Assembly (NCBI RefSeq): GCF_030269445.1
Contig: NZ_BSTJ01000006.1
Span: 1-64,000, forward strand
Source of the DNA: Actinoallomurus iriomotensis
GTDB lineage: Bacteria; Actinomycetota; Actinomycetes; Streptosporangiales; Streptosporangiaceae
Length of the DNA stretch: 64,000 nt
Reading direction: 5' to 3'
Shown: piece after piece, positions 1 to 7,160 of the stretch
Layout: each line of letters opens with the position of its first letter
Numbering within the stretch: the first letter of the stretch is position 1
Translations under genes and position numbers: made by a program
The notes under the pieces: generated by a model
The model's database searches: none
What the model saw: the letters and a program-made list of their open reading frames with translations, nothing else
Told to the model about the DNA's origin: nothing

Positions 1-109
1 CATGTCCAAACCCGAGATCATGCGCTGCCTCAAACGCTACGTCGCCCGCGAGATCTTCAAAATCATCTGCCCGCCAAGTCCCAACGACGTCACCGCCTCA
101 GCGGCTTGA
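1..109 (+). pseudogene. IS110-family transposase, C-terminal tail
   Basis: An open frame from base 2 encodes about 35 residues beginning MSKPEIMRCLKRYVAREIF and ends at TGA 107-109. The segment R-C-L-K-R-Y-V-A-R-E resembles the C-terminal helix of IS110-family (DEDD) transposases. The rest of the gene lies left of the window, so I cannot tell whether the element is intact. The sequence just after the stop probably belongs to the right end of the element, and the next reading frame starts inside it. This suggests the element jumped into, or recombined with, the following hydrolase gene. Confidence 0.6.
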
Positions 110-1047
110 CATCCATAGGAGCATCCGTCACGATGGTCTACCCGGCCGTCTCCGGGACCGGGACTCCGGCCCCTTATATGACCCTCGCCGAGGCAGCCGG
201 ATCCATCCAGCACCAAAAGATACCGGCGAGCTCCGGCGTCACCCCACAGAACCTTTCCAGCGTCACCACTCACGCCTTCGACGGCGCGCGGCCGCAGAGC
301 GGCAAGTATCCACTGGTGGTCCTCTCACCCGCGTACGAGGACCCGCGCATGGTGCTCACCTCGCTCGCGACCGACCTGGCCAGTCACGGCTACGTCGTCG
401 CGCTCGTCGGCCACACCTACGAGGACAGCGGCGAGACGCTGGCGAACGGCCAGACGCCGCCGTGCGCGATCTGCGATGACCCGGCGCTCGACTTCGACTC
501 CGTCACCGCCAGCCGCGCGCTGGACGTGTCCTTCGTGATCGACCAGTTGACGCATGGCAATACCGCGTGGCGCCTGGCACACCTCATCGACAAGCACGAG
601 ATCGGCATGGCCGGACACTCCCTCGGCGGAGCGGCGGCCGCCGCCACGATGATCACCGACCCGCGAGTACGGGCCGGAGTGAACATGGACGGCGCCTTCC
701 ACCCGGCCCCGAGGCCCCGCCAGATCAACCGGCCGTTCCTCATGCTGGGTGCGGCCGCCAACCACCCGCCCGGCGGCCACGACACCACGTGGGAGCAGAC
801 CTGGGCCGCCCTCGGCGGCTACAAGAAGTGGCTGACGGTCGCCGGCGCCGACCACTTCAGCTTCAGCGACCTGGACCTGCTTCTGGAGGAGGCCGGGTTC
901 CCGACGCCGCCCCTCTCCCCGGAACGCGGGGTGGTGATCACCCGCGAGTACGTGACAGCGTTCTTCGACCAGACGCTGAAGGGGATCCACAGTCCGCTGT
1001 TGGACGGCCCGTCGCCGAACAATCCGGAAGTACTCTTCCAGTACTAG
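106..1047 (+). CDS. Alpha/beta hydrolase, N-terminally truncated (PAF-acetylhydrolase/dienelactone-like)
   Basis: Up to 313 residues are open. The first eight or so (MTSIGASV) come from the IS110 end, and native homology seems to begin near the ATG at 133 (MVYPA...). The hydrolase signature is clear: a GHSLGG nucleophile elbow with Ser near residue 169, a following GVNMDG segment, and a late ADHFSFSD segment that fits the catalytic His. Related secreted esterases normally have a signal peptide and a longer N-terminus before the YPA segment, and these are missing here. I infer a gene decapitated by the upstream IS. The catalytic core is complete, so it could still fold, but there is no native start or ribosome-binding site. 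Substrate unknown. Confidence 0.65.
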   Translation: MTSIGASVTMVYPAVSGTGTPAPYMTLAEAAGSIQHQKIPASSGVTPQNLSSVTTHAFDGARPQSGKYPLVVLSPAYEDPRMVLTSLATDLASHGYVVALVGHTYEDSGETLANGQTPPCAICDDPALDFDSVTASRALDVSFVIDQLTHGNTAWRLAHLIDKHEIGMAGHSLGGAAAAATMITDPRVRAGVNMDGAFHPAPRPRQINRPFLMLGAAANHPPGGHDTTWEQTWAALGGYKKWLTVAGADHFSFSDLDLLLEEAGFPTPPLSPERGVVITREYVTAFFDQTLKGIHSPLLDGPSPNNPEVLFQY

Positions 1048-1075
1048 TGCAGCGCTGCGTTGATCCTTCGGGGGT

Positions 1076-1210
1076 TCATGCGGCTTTGAGTGGGCTGCCG
1101 TCGTAGGTCCAGCGGTAGGGCTTGACGTCGTGTCCTCGTAGGCCAAGACGAATGTGTCGATGGCCGCGGCCAGTTCGTCGCGGGAGGCGAACTGGCCGCG
1201 GCGTAGTAGT
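1076..1210 (-). pseudogene. IS630-family transposase, C-terminal remnant
   Basis: Read on the minus strand this gives LRRGQFASRDELAAAIDTF, then VLAYED, then after a one-base frame change KPYRWTYDGSPLKAA and TGA at 1078-1076. That order (RRG-F-S..EL..AI..F, then P-x-W-T) is the usual C-terminus of IS630/Tc1-like transposases. Everything upstream is missing because the IS256-like element starts at 1212. The remnant is therefore frameshifted and interrupted, and it predates the IS256 insertion. Confidence 0.6.
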
Positions 1211-1211
1211 G

Positions 1212-1234
1212 GAGTGTCAATTCAACGGCTGATC
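1212..1234 (+). repeat. Left terminal inverted repeat of IS256-like element
   Basis: Begins GAGTGTCAATTCAACGGC and ends GATC. It pairs with the reverse complement of 2304-2326, sharing the core AACGGC and the outer GA-TGT. Confidence 0.7.
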
Positions 1235-1249
1235 TTGGTTGTTAGGGGT

Positions 1250-2279
1250 TCAGTTGTTGGCCGGGGCAAGACGGCCTTCGAAGGCGATCTGGAAGGCGTT
1301 GAGCGGTGCCTTCCAGCGCATGATCCACCTCTTGCGGCCCTTGCCGGTCGGGTCGAGGCTCATCAGCGCCATGTAGACGCATTTGAGAGCGGCGGCCTCG
1401 GTCGGGAAGTGGCCGCGGGCCCGAACGGCCTTGCGGATCCGGGCGTTGACGGACTCGATCGCATTCGTTGAGCAGATCACCTTGCGGATCTCCACATCGA
1501 AGGCGAGGAACGGGACGAATTCGGCCCAGGCGTCCGACCACAGCTTCACGATCGCCGGGTACTTCGTGCCCCAGGACTCGGTGAACTCCAGGAAACGTTC
1601 CTCGGCGGCCTCGGCCATAGGGGCGGTGTAGACGGGTTTGAGCGCCTTGACGATCTTGTCCCAGTCCTTGCGGGCCGCGTAACGGAAGGAGTTCCGCAGC
1701 AGGTGGATCACGCAGGTTTGGACCACCGTGCGGAGCCAGACCGCCTCGACCGCCTGCGGCAGGCCCTTCAGCCCATCACAGATCAGCATCAGCACGTCCT
1801 CGACCCCGCGGTTCTTCAACTCGGTCAGCACCCGCAGCCAGTGCTTGACGCCTTCGCCGCCCTCCGCACCGGCCCAGATCCCGAGGATGTCGCGGTTGCC
1901 TTCGACGGTCACGGCCAGGGCCAGGTGGACGATCTGCGGCTCGAAGGTGCCGGCGACGTCCCGGAGCACCTTCACCTCGACCGAGCCGACATCAGTCAGC
2001 ACGGTCTTGCCCCCGCGTGCCATTGCGGCTGTTACCGCTGTTCTTCCCGGCCGCATCGTGCTTGTCATAGCCGACGTGATCGGTGATCTCACCCTCCAGA
2101 GCCGACTCCAGCACCCGCTTGGTCAGCTGCTGCAGCAGTCCGCCCTCCCCGCTCAGTCGCAGGCCCTCGCTGCGGGCACGGTTCACGAGCATCACGATCA
2201 ACTGCCCATCACTCGGCGCGCTCACCGACGGCTCAACGGCCTGCTCCACAGACTCAGACTCAACGGCGTTCTCGGCCAT
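1250..2279 (-). pseudogene. IS256-family (mutator) transposase, frameshifted and internally deleted
   Basis: The N-terminal part (from ATG at 2279, MAENAVESESVEQ...) runs to NSRNGTRG and then leaves frame at a run of five C on the plus strand (2010-2014). Removing one base restores the frame into KTVLTDVGSVEVKVLRD. A second defect is an in-frame deletion near 1935. FEPQIV joins directly to LALAVTVEGNRDILG, so roughly 80 residues that normally carry the first catalytic Asp are gone. The C-terminal half (CDGLKGLP, CSTNAIESVNARIRKAVRARG, MSLDPTGKG) is well preserved. The enzyme cannot be active. The C5 run could also be a sequencing slip, but the deletion cannot. Confidence 0.85.
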
Positions 2280-2303
2280 CCGGCGTCTCTCTCTTGATCA
2301 TCA

Positions 2304-2326
2304 GATCCGCCGTTAGTTTTACAGTC
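2304..2326 (-). repeat. Right terminal inverted repeat of IS256-like element
   Basis: On the minus strand it begins GACTGTAAAACTAACGGC and ends GATC, mirroring 1212-1234. It lies about 25 bp upstream of the transposase start. Confidence 0.7.
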
Positions 2327-2491
2327 CCGCCATCACGACATCCTTGATGCGGGCGCATGTTCGTGCTGGTCAGTGCCGGTATTGACGGTGATCGGCATGA
2401 TTGGACGTTCTGAGGTTGTCCTGTGCATGGACCTGAGCGGTTTGGTTTGGGCAATAACAGGTGTCCTGACCGCCGCACGAGAGGTCACCCC

Positions 2492-3121
2492 ATGGTTGAA
2501 GAAAGCCAGATAGCGGCTGAGTATCGGTCCCTACCTGGCGATGACGACTCGGACGACGCCGGCGTTATCCAGTTGTCCTGGCATGAACCCGAGCGGTTCG
2601 AGGCCGTGTTCCATCGGCACGCGCCGCAGATTACGCGGTACGTCACCAGGCGGCTGGGGCCCGGTCCGGCCGAGGACATTGTCGCTGAGACGTTCCTGCT
2701 CGCGTTTCAGAAGCGCAAGTCGTACGACCTCGCGCGCCGTGACGCGCGGCCCTGGCTGTACGGCATCGCGACCAACCTGATTCGTCGTCATATGCGCGAC
2801 GAAGTCCGCTTGCTCCGGGTGCTGGAACGTACCGGAGCCGACCCCGTGACCGAGTCGTTCACCGAACGCGCCGACAGTCGGATCAGTGCCGACGCGGTGA
2901 GTCGGCGGCTGGCTGCGGCGATCGCGGCTCTGCCGGCGAAACACCGCGACGTCCTGCTGCTGCTCACGTGGGCCGACCTGACGTATGACCAGGTCGGCCA
3001 GGCGCTCGGTGTGTCCTCGGGGACCGTCCGATCGCGGATGAACCGGATCCGCACCAAGCTGCGCCGAACCCTCGGCGGAGTCGACCCCACCAACGTTCGA
3101 GAGGAGCCGGTCAATGGATGA
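2492..3121 (+). CDS. RNA polymerase ECF-type sigma factor
   Basis: This 209-residue sigma-70 family protein should redirect RNA polymerase to a small set of promoters. Region 2 covers about residues 33-100 (FEAVFHRHAPQITRYV, DIVAETFLLAFQKR, RPWLYGIATNLIRRH). Region 4 covers about 137-190 (LPAKHRDVLLLLTWADLTY, then VSSGTVRSRMNRIRTKLRR). I chose ATG 2492 because GAGAGG lies seven bases upstream; a longer frame opens at 2423 but lacks homology. The stop overlaps the start of the next gene by 8 bp, so the two are translationally coupled. A close paralogue with the same partner lies at 52154-52756 on the minus strand. The promoters it recognises cannot be read from this sequence. Confidence 0.9.
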   Translation: MVEESQIAAEYRSLPGDDDSDDAGVIQLSWHEPERFEAVFHRHAPQITRYVTRRLGPGPAEDIVAETFLLAFQKRKSYDLARRDARPWLYGIATNLIRRHMRDEVRLLRVLERTGADPVTESFTERADSRISADAVSRRLAAAIAALPAKHRDVLLLLTWADLTYDQVGQALGVSSGTVRSRMNRIRTKLRRTLGGVDPTNVREEPVNG

Positions 3122-4163
3122 GCTGACAGCGGTGCAGCAGTTGCGCGCGGAGGTTCCGCTGCCGACCGATCTGTCCACGACCGAGGCCCGTTTCCAGGCG
3201 GGCCTGTCCGATCAGCGTAAAGCCCCGTCGAGGGCTCGCGTGTCGCGTCGGTTCGGTCCGGTGCGACGAAGCATGGTCGCCGGCGGGCTCGTCGCCGCGA
3301 CCTTGGCCGCGGGCGTCGTCACCATGGGCGTCTTCAGCCGTGACAGGGGCGACCTTCCGGGCGGGGGCGGGCGGACCCACAACGTCGCCGCGGTCTCCGC
3401 ACTGCTCGACCGGGCCGCGGCTACGGCGCGGAACCGGCCGGCTCCCACTCCGGGCCAGTACGTTTTCACGCATACCGTGAACTGGGGCCCGACCTATGAC
3501 GACACGAACGATCGTTGGAACGGCTATCGCAAGGTCGAGCGGCTCAGCTGGCAGCCGGCCGCCGGAGGCCGGCCCGGGTTCACGCGGACAAAGCAGACCG
3601 GCACCGGTCAACTGCCTCCGGCCGACGGGACGCCGGTGCCCGGCCAGCCGGGCTGGGTCCAAGAGTGGGACTGTGACCGTGCAACGAGGGCAGACGAGCC
3701 GGTGGACCTCGCCCGGCCGCCCGCGAACTGCACGACCAGTCCGGCGTACGCCTCCGACCTGCCGACCGATGCGGACCACATGCTCGCCTATCTGCGCAAG
3801 ACGCGAGGCGAGGGTTCCGAGGCGGACGCGACATGGGGGCGGGCCACCGATCTCCTGAACGGTGGGCTGATGCCCCCGAAGGCCCGGGCGGCGCTCTTTC
3901 AGGCGATGAAGAAGATCGGAGGGCTCGCCCTGGTCGCGGATTCGGTGAACGTGCAGGGCCGACACGGGGTCGCCGTCTCTCATGTCGTCGAAGGTCGCAT
4001 CCGGGAAGAGCTGATCTTCGACCCGAAGACCTACGACTATCTGGGTGCCCGTAGCGTCCTGGTGGCGCGGCTGGGCGACCGGCCGGCGGGCACCCAGACC
4101 GCGGCTGAAACCGTGATCGACAGTGCCTTCGTCAACCGGATCGGGGACCTACCCCGGCATTGA
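3114..4163 (+). CDS. CU044_5270 family membrane protein (probable partner of the ECF sigma factor)
   Basis: A 349-residue protein with a cytoplasmic N-terminus of about 55 residues, one transmembrane helix near 57-77 (MVAGGLVAATLAAGVVTMGVF) and a long extracytoplasmic domain. The family is recognised by the LRAEVPLP start, a central LLDRAAATA..RPAPTPGQYVF segment, and a C-terminal GRHGVAVSHVVEG..REELIFDPKTY block. Coupling to the sigma gene and the single-pass topology suggest an anti-sigma or sensor role, but no classical zinc-binding anti-sigma motif is visible. Its paralogue at 51148-52161 has the same architecture. A strong terminator follows. Confidence 0.8.
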   Translation: MDELTAVQQLRAEVPLPTDLSTTEARFQAGLSDQRKAPSRARVSRRFGPVRRSMVAGGLVAATLAAGVVTMGVFSRDRGDLPGGGGRTHNVAAVSALLDRAAATARNRPAPTPGQYVFTHTVNWGPTYDDTNDRWNGYRKVERLSWQPAAGGRPGFTRTKQTGTGQLPPADGTPVPGQPGWVQEWDCDRATRADEPVDLARPPANCTTSPAYASDLPTDADHMLAYLRKTRGEGSEADATWGRATDLLNGGLMPPKARAALFQAMKKIGGLALVADSVNVQGRHGVAVSHVVEGRIREELIFDPKTYDYLGARSVLVARLGDRPAGTQTAAETVIDSAFVNRIGDLPRH

Positions 4164-4173
4164 CCGGCAGGCC

Positions 4174-4207
4174 GTTGTGACCACGCGGCCGGCCGCGTGG
4201 TCACAAC
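4174..4207 (+). terminator. Perfect 17+17 bp palindrome, probable terminator
   Basis: GTTGTGACCACGCGGCC is followed directly by its exact reverse complement, 11 bp after the stop of the CU044_5270 gene. There is no clear T-tract, as is common in high-GC actinomycetes. Confidence 0.75.
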
Positions 4208-4566
4208 GGTCGCTAGATAACCAACCCGCACCGGCCTGCGGATGCTCAGAAACGGCTTCCACCTCAACCACTGACCAGCTCAACGTCTGAGCGGGCCATC
4301 CCCGGGCCAGAGCGCCCCCGCCGGAGGCAGTAGTAACAGGCTTCCGTGATGTGGCGAGCGGGGCTGCCGGTCGATCGCCGCGGGCGACCCGAAGGGCAAC
4401 CAAAGGGAGTCAGTCGGCGGGCCTGCGCCCTGGTGCTGGCGGACACCTGGAAGGGCTGGCACACGGTCGCGGAAGTGCAGGTAGACGGACAGGTGTTGTG
4501 CCGGTCAGGCGGACATCGGGAGTGCCTGGTCAGTGTCCTCGGTAGGAGCCTTGGATATCGGATGGG
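4208..4566. other. Intergenic stretch without a convincing gene
   Basis: Several short overlapping open frames occur, but none has a recognisable product or a good ribosome-binding site. The only structured element I see is a 17-bp sequence at 4475-4491 whose reverse complement recurs at 5148-5207. Confidence 0.5.
4475..4491 (-). repeat. 17-bp repeat, inverted copy of the 5148-5207 set
   Basis: GTGCAGGTAGACGGACA is the exact reverse complement of the middle copy at 5169-5185. A looser second unit, GTGCCGGTCAGGCGGACA, follows about 22 bp further on (near 4499). Multiple degenerate units pointing inwards from both sides of a ~730 bp segment resemble the terminal repeats of IS21-type elements, but no istA/istB remnant is seen. 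Confidence 0.6.
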
Positions 4567-4926
4567 TCAATCGGTCGTGCTGGCGTGCACGGCGATGACT
4601 CGCCAACCGTGCGTCTCGTCGTATAGCCAAGTACGGGTGTAGCGCATCCTGGCGGCGAACGGCGTCCCGGAGACGGTCCCTTCGACGGTGCCGAGAAACC
4701 ACGTCACCCCGGTGCGCCCGTCGGCGAGCACGGTCAACTCCTCCTCGGCCACTCTCGTCAGCACCTGCACTCGAGTGCGGTGCAGCTCCAGGTCGTCCGC
4801 CTTGGTTTGAACGTTCGCACCGAAGGTGAAGATCAGCCGATCATCCAGCAGCCGATCCAGCGCCTCGACATCTCCAGCGAGCTGCGCGGCCTGGAGTCGG
4901 CGCTCGGCGTCCCGCAAGTCTTCCAT
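4567..4926 (-). CDS. NTF2-like / DUF4440 small protein
   Basis: A 119-residue protein starting MEDLRDAERRLQAAQLAGDV. The pattern of an N-terminal helix, DRLLDDRLIFTFGANVQTK, then DGRTGVTWFLGTVEGTVSG, RMRYTRTWLYDETHGWRVIAVHAS matches the NTF2/SnoaL cone fold (DUF4440). Such proteins act as small enzymes or ligand-binding domains, and nothing here fixes the substrate. I chose the ATG at 4926 because GGGAGG lies 9 bases upstream; the longer frame to 5121 has no homology. The gene stands alone and is bracketed by inward-facing 17-bp repeats. Confidence 0.75.
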   Translation of the reverse strand: MEDLRDAERRLQAAQLAGDVEALDRLLDDRLIFTFGANVQTKADDLELHRTRVQVLTRVAEEELTVLADGRTGVTWFLGTVEGTVSGTPFAARMRYTRTWLYDETHGWRVIAVHASTTD

Positions 4927-5147
4927 GAGGCACACCCTCCCAGCCGGCGCCGTATCCGCGCCAAAATGTTCACGCTCGGCTGATCTTCGCAGTCCGATCC
5001 AGGACTCCGATCGCGAGAATCCACTCCCGATGACTTTGCATTGGACACGTAGGACACCTCCCACCGGCCGCTCAACGCAAGATCCTGGGAACGAGACGAC
5101 AAGCGCCTTAGCCCTGCCCAAGGTGAGGTCGGCGACGGCACTTTCGT

Positions 5148-5207
5148 TGTCCGTGCGCCTGCACCCGCTGTCCGTCTACCTGCACTTTCATGTCCGTGTA
5201 CCTGCAC
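5148..5207 (+). repeat. Three direct 17-bp repeats, 21-22 bp apart
   Basis: Copies lie at 5148-5164 (TGTCCGTGCGCCTGCAC), 5169-5185 (TGTCCGTCTACCTGCAC) and 5191-5207 (TGTCCGTGTACCTGCAC). The 21 and 22 bp spacing puts them on one face of the helix. They end 48 bp before the HflX-like gene. Either they are an operator array for that gene or they are the multiple terminal repeats of a lost IS21-like element. Confidence 0.75.
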
Positions 5208-5254
5208 TCCGCCGTGGTGCACCACAAGCATCCGCTGTCATCGCTGGTACGGAC

Positions 5255-5602
5255 GTGCTCATAGCGGGTCTCTTCTCAGCCAAGCGGAAGGACTACCTCG
5301 CGTCGATGGACGCGGTGGCAGAGTCGGTCATTCGGCTCGGCGGGCGGGTCACTGGCCGTTTCGTGCAGCGCCGGGGGAACTCGGGCAACAAGAAGGGCAA
5401 CGCACCAGGCGGTCGCCGGAACATGGATCGTCCCTACTCCAGGCGCACTCTGATGAGCACCGGCAAGATCCGGGAGATAGCCGAGGCGCGTGCTCAGCAT
5501 CAAGCCGAAGCGGTCGTCTTCTACAACGAACTGACCGACCACCAGCGCATCGTCCTTGCCGAAATCATCGGATGCGCTGTGTTCAGCCGCCACGACCTCT
5601 GA
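5255..5602 (+). CDS. HflX N-terminal domain protein (stand-alone)
   Basis: About 115 residues align with the N-terminal nucleotide-binding domain of the ribosome-splitting GTPase HflX: MDAVAESVIRLGGRVTGR, FVQRRG, MDRPYSRRTL, GKIREIAEA, AVVFYNELTDHQRIVLAEI, GCAVFSR. Full HflX exceeds 400 residues. Here the frame stops cleanly after FSRHDL, and no G domain (Walker A) follows in any frame. The GTG at 5255 gives the best-fitting start, but I see no strong ribosome-binding site. The protein may be a truncated HflX relic or a genuine single-domain relative that binds ribosomes. Three 17-bp repeats sit immediately upstream. Confidence 0.65.
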   Translation: MLIAGLFSAKRKDYLASMDAVAESVIRLGGRVTGRFVQRRGNSGNKKGNAPGGRRNMDRPYSRRTLMSTGKIREIAEARAQHQAEAVVFYNELTDHQRIVLAEIIGCAVFSRHDL

Positions 5603-5728
5603 CCGCCAGCATGGGCGATGGCAGGTCACCACCGTACGGGATATGCACGGGATGGTGTGCCATGCCGGTGCCCAGCGGCACGGTCGATGCCCAGGTCAGT
5701 GGGCTAGTGAAGTCGAGATCGCCGACCC

Positions 5729-5781
5729 TCTGTAATCCGTCGGCTTAGCCTACCCAGGTTCGAATCCTGGACCCGCCACCA
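5729..5781 (+). other. tRNA-Tyr 3' fragment, probable attachment site
   Basis: From the anticodon loop (CTGTAA) through the long variable arm (GTCGGCTTAGCCTAC), the T-arm (GGTTCGAATCC) and the acceptor ACCCGCC-A-CCA, this matches the 3' half of an actinobacterial tRNA-Tyr. It lacks the 5' half, and one A is missing after the anticodon. A break at the anticodon loop is the classic crossover point of tyrosine-recombinase elements. If so, the integrated DNA lies to the left and the intact tRNA-Tyr is outside the window. Confidence 0.75.
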
Positions 5782-6355
5782 CGTGATCAAATAGCTACCC
5801 ACCTGCGGAAACGTGCGTGGGGCTTCGTCGTTCCATGATCCGCTAGTCCCCCTGTCTCCCCCCTTGATCACCGCCGTGACTGGCACGCTAATGGCACGCC
5901 GGGGGCGGTCCCTGACCGCGCAGTGAATCACGGAGGGATGACCCAAGCCCTTGGGACAGCATCTAGCGTGGTCGCTCTCCCCTGAGAGCCGGTTGGTGCG
6001 TGAGCGCCTGACTCGCCGGGCTGGTCCTAATGAGCAGGACTGTCTATTTCCACCAGCAGAGGTGCCGTCCCGCCCGAGTCGCCTGACCGTTGGACCGTAT
6101 CTCGATCACGGCCAAGGCGATCAAGCTCTGCCCGAGTTCGATCCATCTCCCGATGATCGCGATGATCTGCATCCGTCTGCCGGTGTTGCCGTCATCTGAC
6201 CTATCTGTGTCAGGCGCTAGGTTCTTGTTCATGTACGTGCGGTCGACGCCTCGGCGACACACGGGCGGTTCCATGGTCCGTTACCTGCAGTGGGCGCCTA
6301 GCGTGTGGGATTTGCAGGCTGCATGCTGAGAGAACTTTTTAATTAAGGTCATCAA
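5782..6355. other. Intergenic stretch, no supported gene
   Basis: The minus-strand frame 5946-5704 includes the phrase WWRVQDSNLGRLSRRIT, the usual spurious translation of a tRNA and its flank, so I reject it. A direct repeat TGGCACG occurs twice near 5880-5900. A minus-strand frame at 6274-6044 contains one hydrophobic helix-like segment (MQIIAIIGRWIELGQSLIAL) but has no clear start or homology. Confidence 0.4.
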
Positions 6356-7021
6356 GTGAATATTTTTAGTAAGGCGATTGAGTTGCTTCGCGGCGCGAAA
6401 GTTGAACCCGCTGTCGAAACGGTGGCGAGATCCAAGTCCACCATAAGTTTCGATATAGCCAACGATCTAGACCGTATGAGTGGGTCGGTTTATTCGCGGA
6501 AGAGTGAGTTTGATGAAGCGGCTACATTTCTAAGTAAGACGAGAGGCGTGGATAGGTTCGAGCCGGCAACGGCGGAAAAGTACTACATCCATTTCGAGGA
6601 TGGCAGGGCGCAAGTGTCCTACGCCTCCGCTGACATTTTCGGAACACCGAAATTGTGGGCAAGTAAGGCAGGTGAGGCGCTAAAAGAACTGGACAGAGCC
6701 GCGAAGGATGCATCAGAGAAAGCTCGAAAGGTAGCCGCAGATGGGTTCGATCACCACTCGTCCTCCTACCGCCGCATCGCGGCGGACGCAGAAGAGTCCG
6801 CACGCGGCAGACGGCAGACGATGAACGAGCTGCGTGATGCCGAGCAACAGAATATAGAAAGTCACCTGAACCACGTCCAATCTCATACCGAGCGCTTGCG
6901 TAACTATGCGAACGCGTACCCCCATGATGCCGCATCAGTCGAGGAGAGGATCGCAGGGAACGATAGCTTCGTTAGAGAGCTGAACGGATATGCTTCAAAT
7001 GTTCGAAATTGGGGTAGGTGA
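6356..7021 (+). CDS. Hypothetical protein, AT-richer orphan gene
   Basis: A 221-residue protein starting at GTG 6356 (NIFSKAIELLRGAKVEPAVE) with AAGG upstream. I recognise no family. Residues 1-110 are mixed alpha/beta and include EKYYIHFEDGRAQVSY. Residues 110-200 are strongly helical and charged (LKELDRAAKDASEKARKVAAD, RRQTMNELRDAEQQNIES), likely coiled coil. There is no signal peptide or membrane helix. Codon usage is visibly more AT-rich than the surrounding genes (ATA, TTT and AAA codons), a sign of recent transfer, and the upstream DNA holds an att-like tRNA fragment. Function unknown; a phage or mobile-element cargo protein is possible. Confidence 0.7.
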   Translation: MNIFSKAIELLRGAKVEPAVETVARSKSTISFDIANDLDRMSGSVYSRKSEFDEAATFLSKTRGVDRFEPATAEKYYIHFEDGRAQVSYASADIFGTPKLWASKAGEALKELDRAAKDASEKARKVAADGFDHHSSSYRRIAADAEESARGRRQTMNELRDAEQQNIESHLNHVQSHTERLRNYANAYPHDAASVEERIAGNDSFVRELNGYASNVRNWGR

Positions 7022-7160
7022 GCACCTGTTAGGGTGTTTGAGAAGTTGATTTCATTCGTATTCAAGGGGTCGTGCTCTTGGCCGGGAAGCGGGTAGCTGG
7101 TCGGCCATCGGAGGCGACGGCTTCGGTCATCGTTGCTGTCACCGTAGTGCGCTACCGGGA

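Larger units (their letters stand above)
1212..2326 (-). mobile_element. IS256-family element, degenerate
   Basis: A mutator-type transposase pseudogene is bounded by imperfect 23-bp inverted repeats at 1212-1234 and 2304-2326, matching at 17 of 23 positions by eye. The total length of about 1.1 kb is shorter than usual for the family because part of the transposase gene is deleted. I see no matching 8-9 bp direct repeat outside the ends, so either the target duplication has decayed or the flanks have rearranged. The left end sits inside an IS630 remnant. Confidence 0.75.

Noticed and set aside
1212-2326. Target-site duplication flanking the IS256 element
   Set aside because: The nine bases on each side (GTAGTAGTG and CCGCCATCA) do not match, even after shifting the ends by a base.
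5704-5946. Minus-strand frame containing WWRVQDSNLGRLSRRIT
   Set aside because: This is the familiar artefact of translating the complement of a tRNA T-arm and its flank. The tRNA-Tyr fragment at 5729-5781 explains it.
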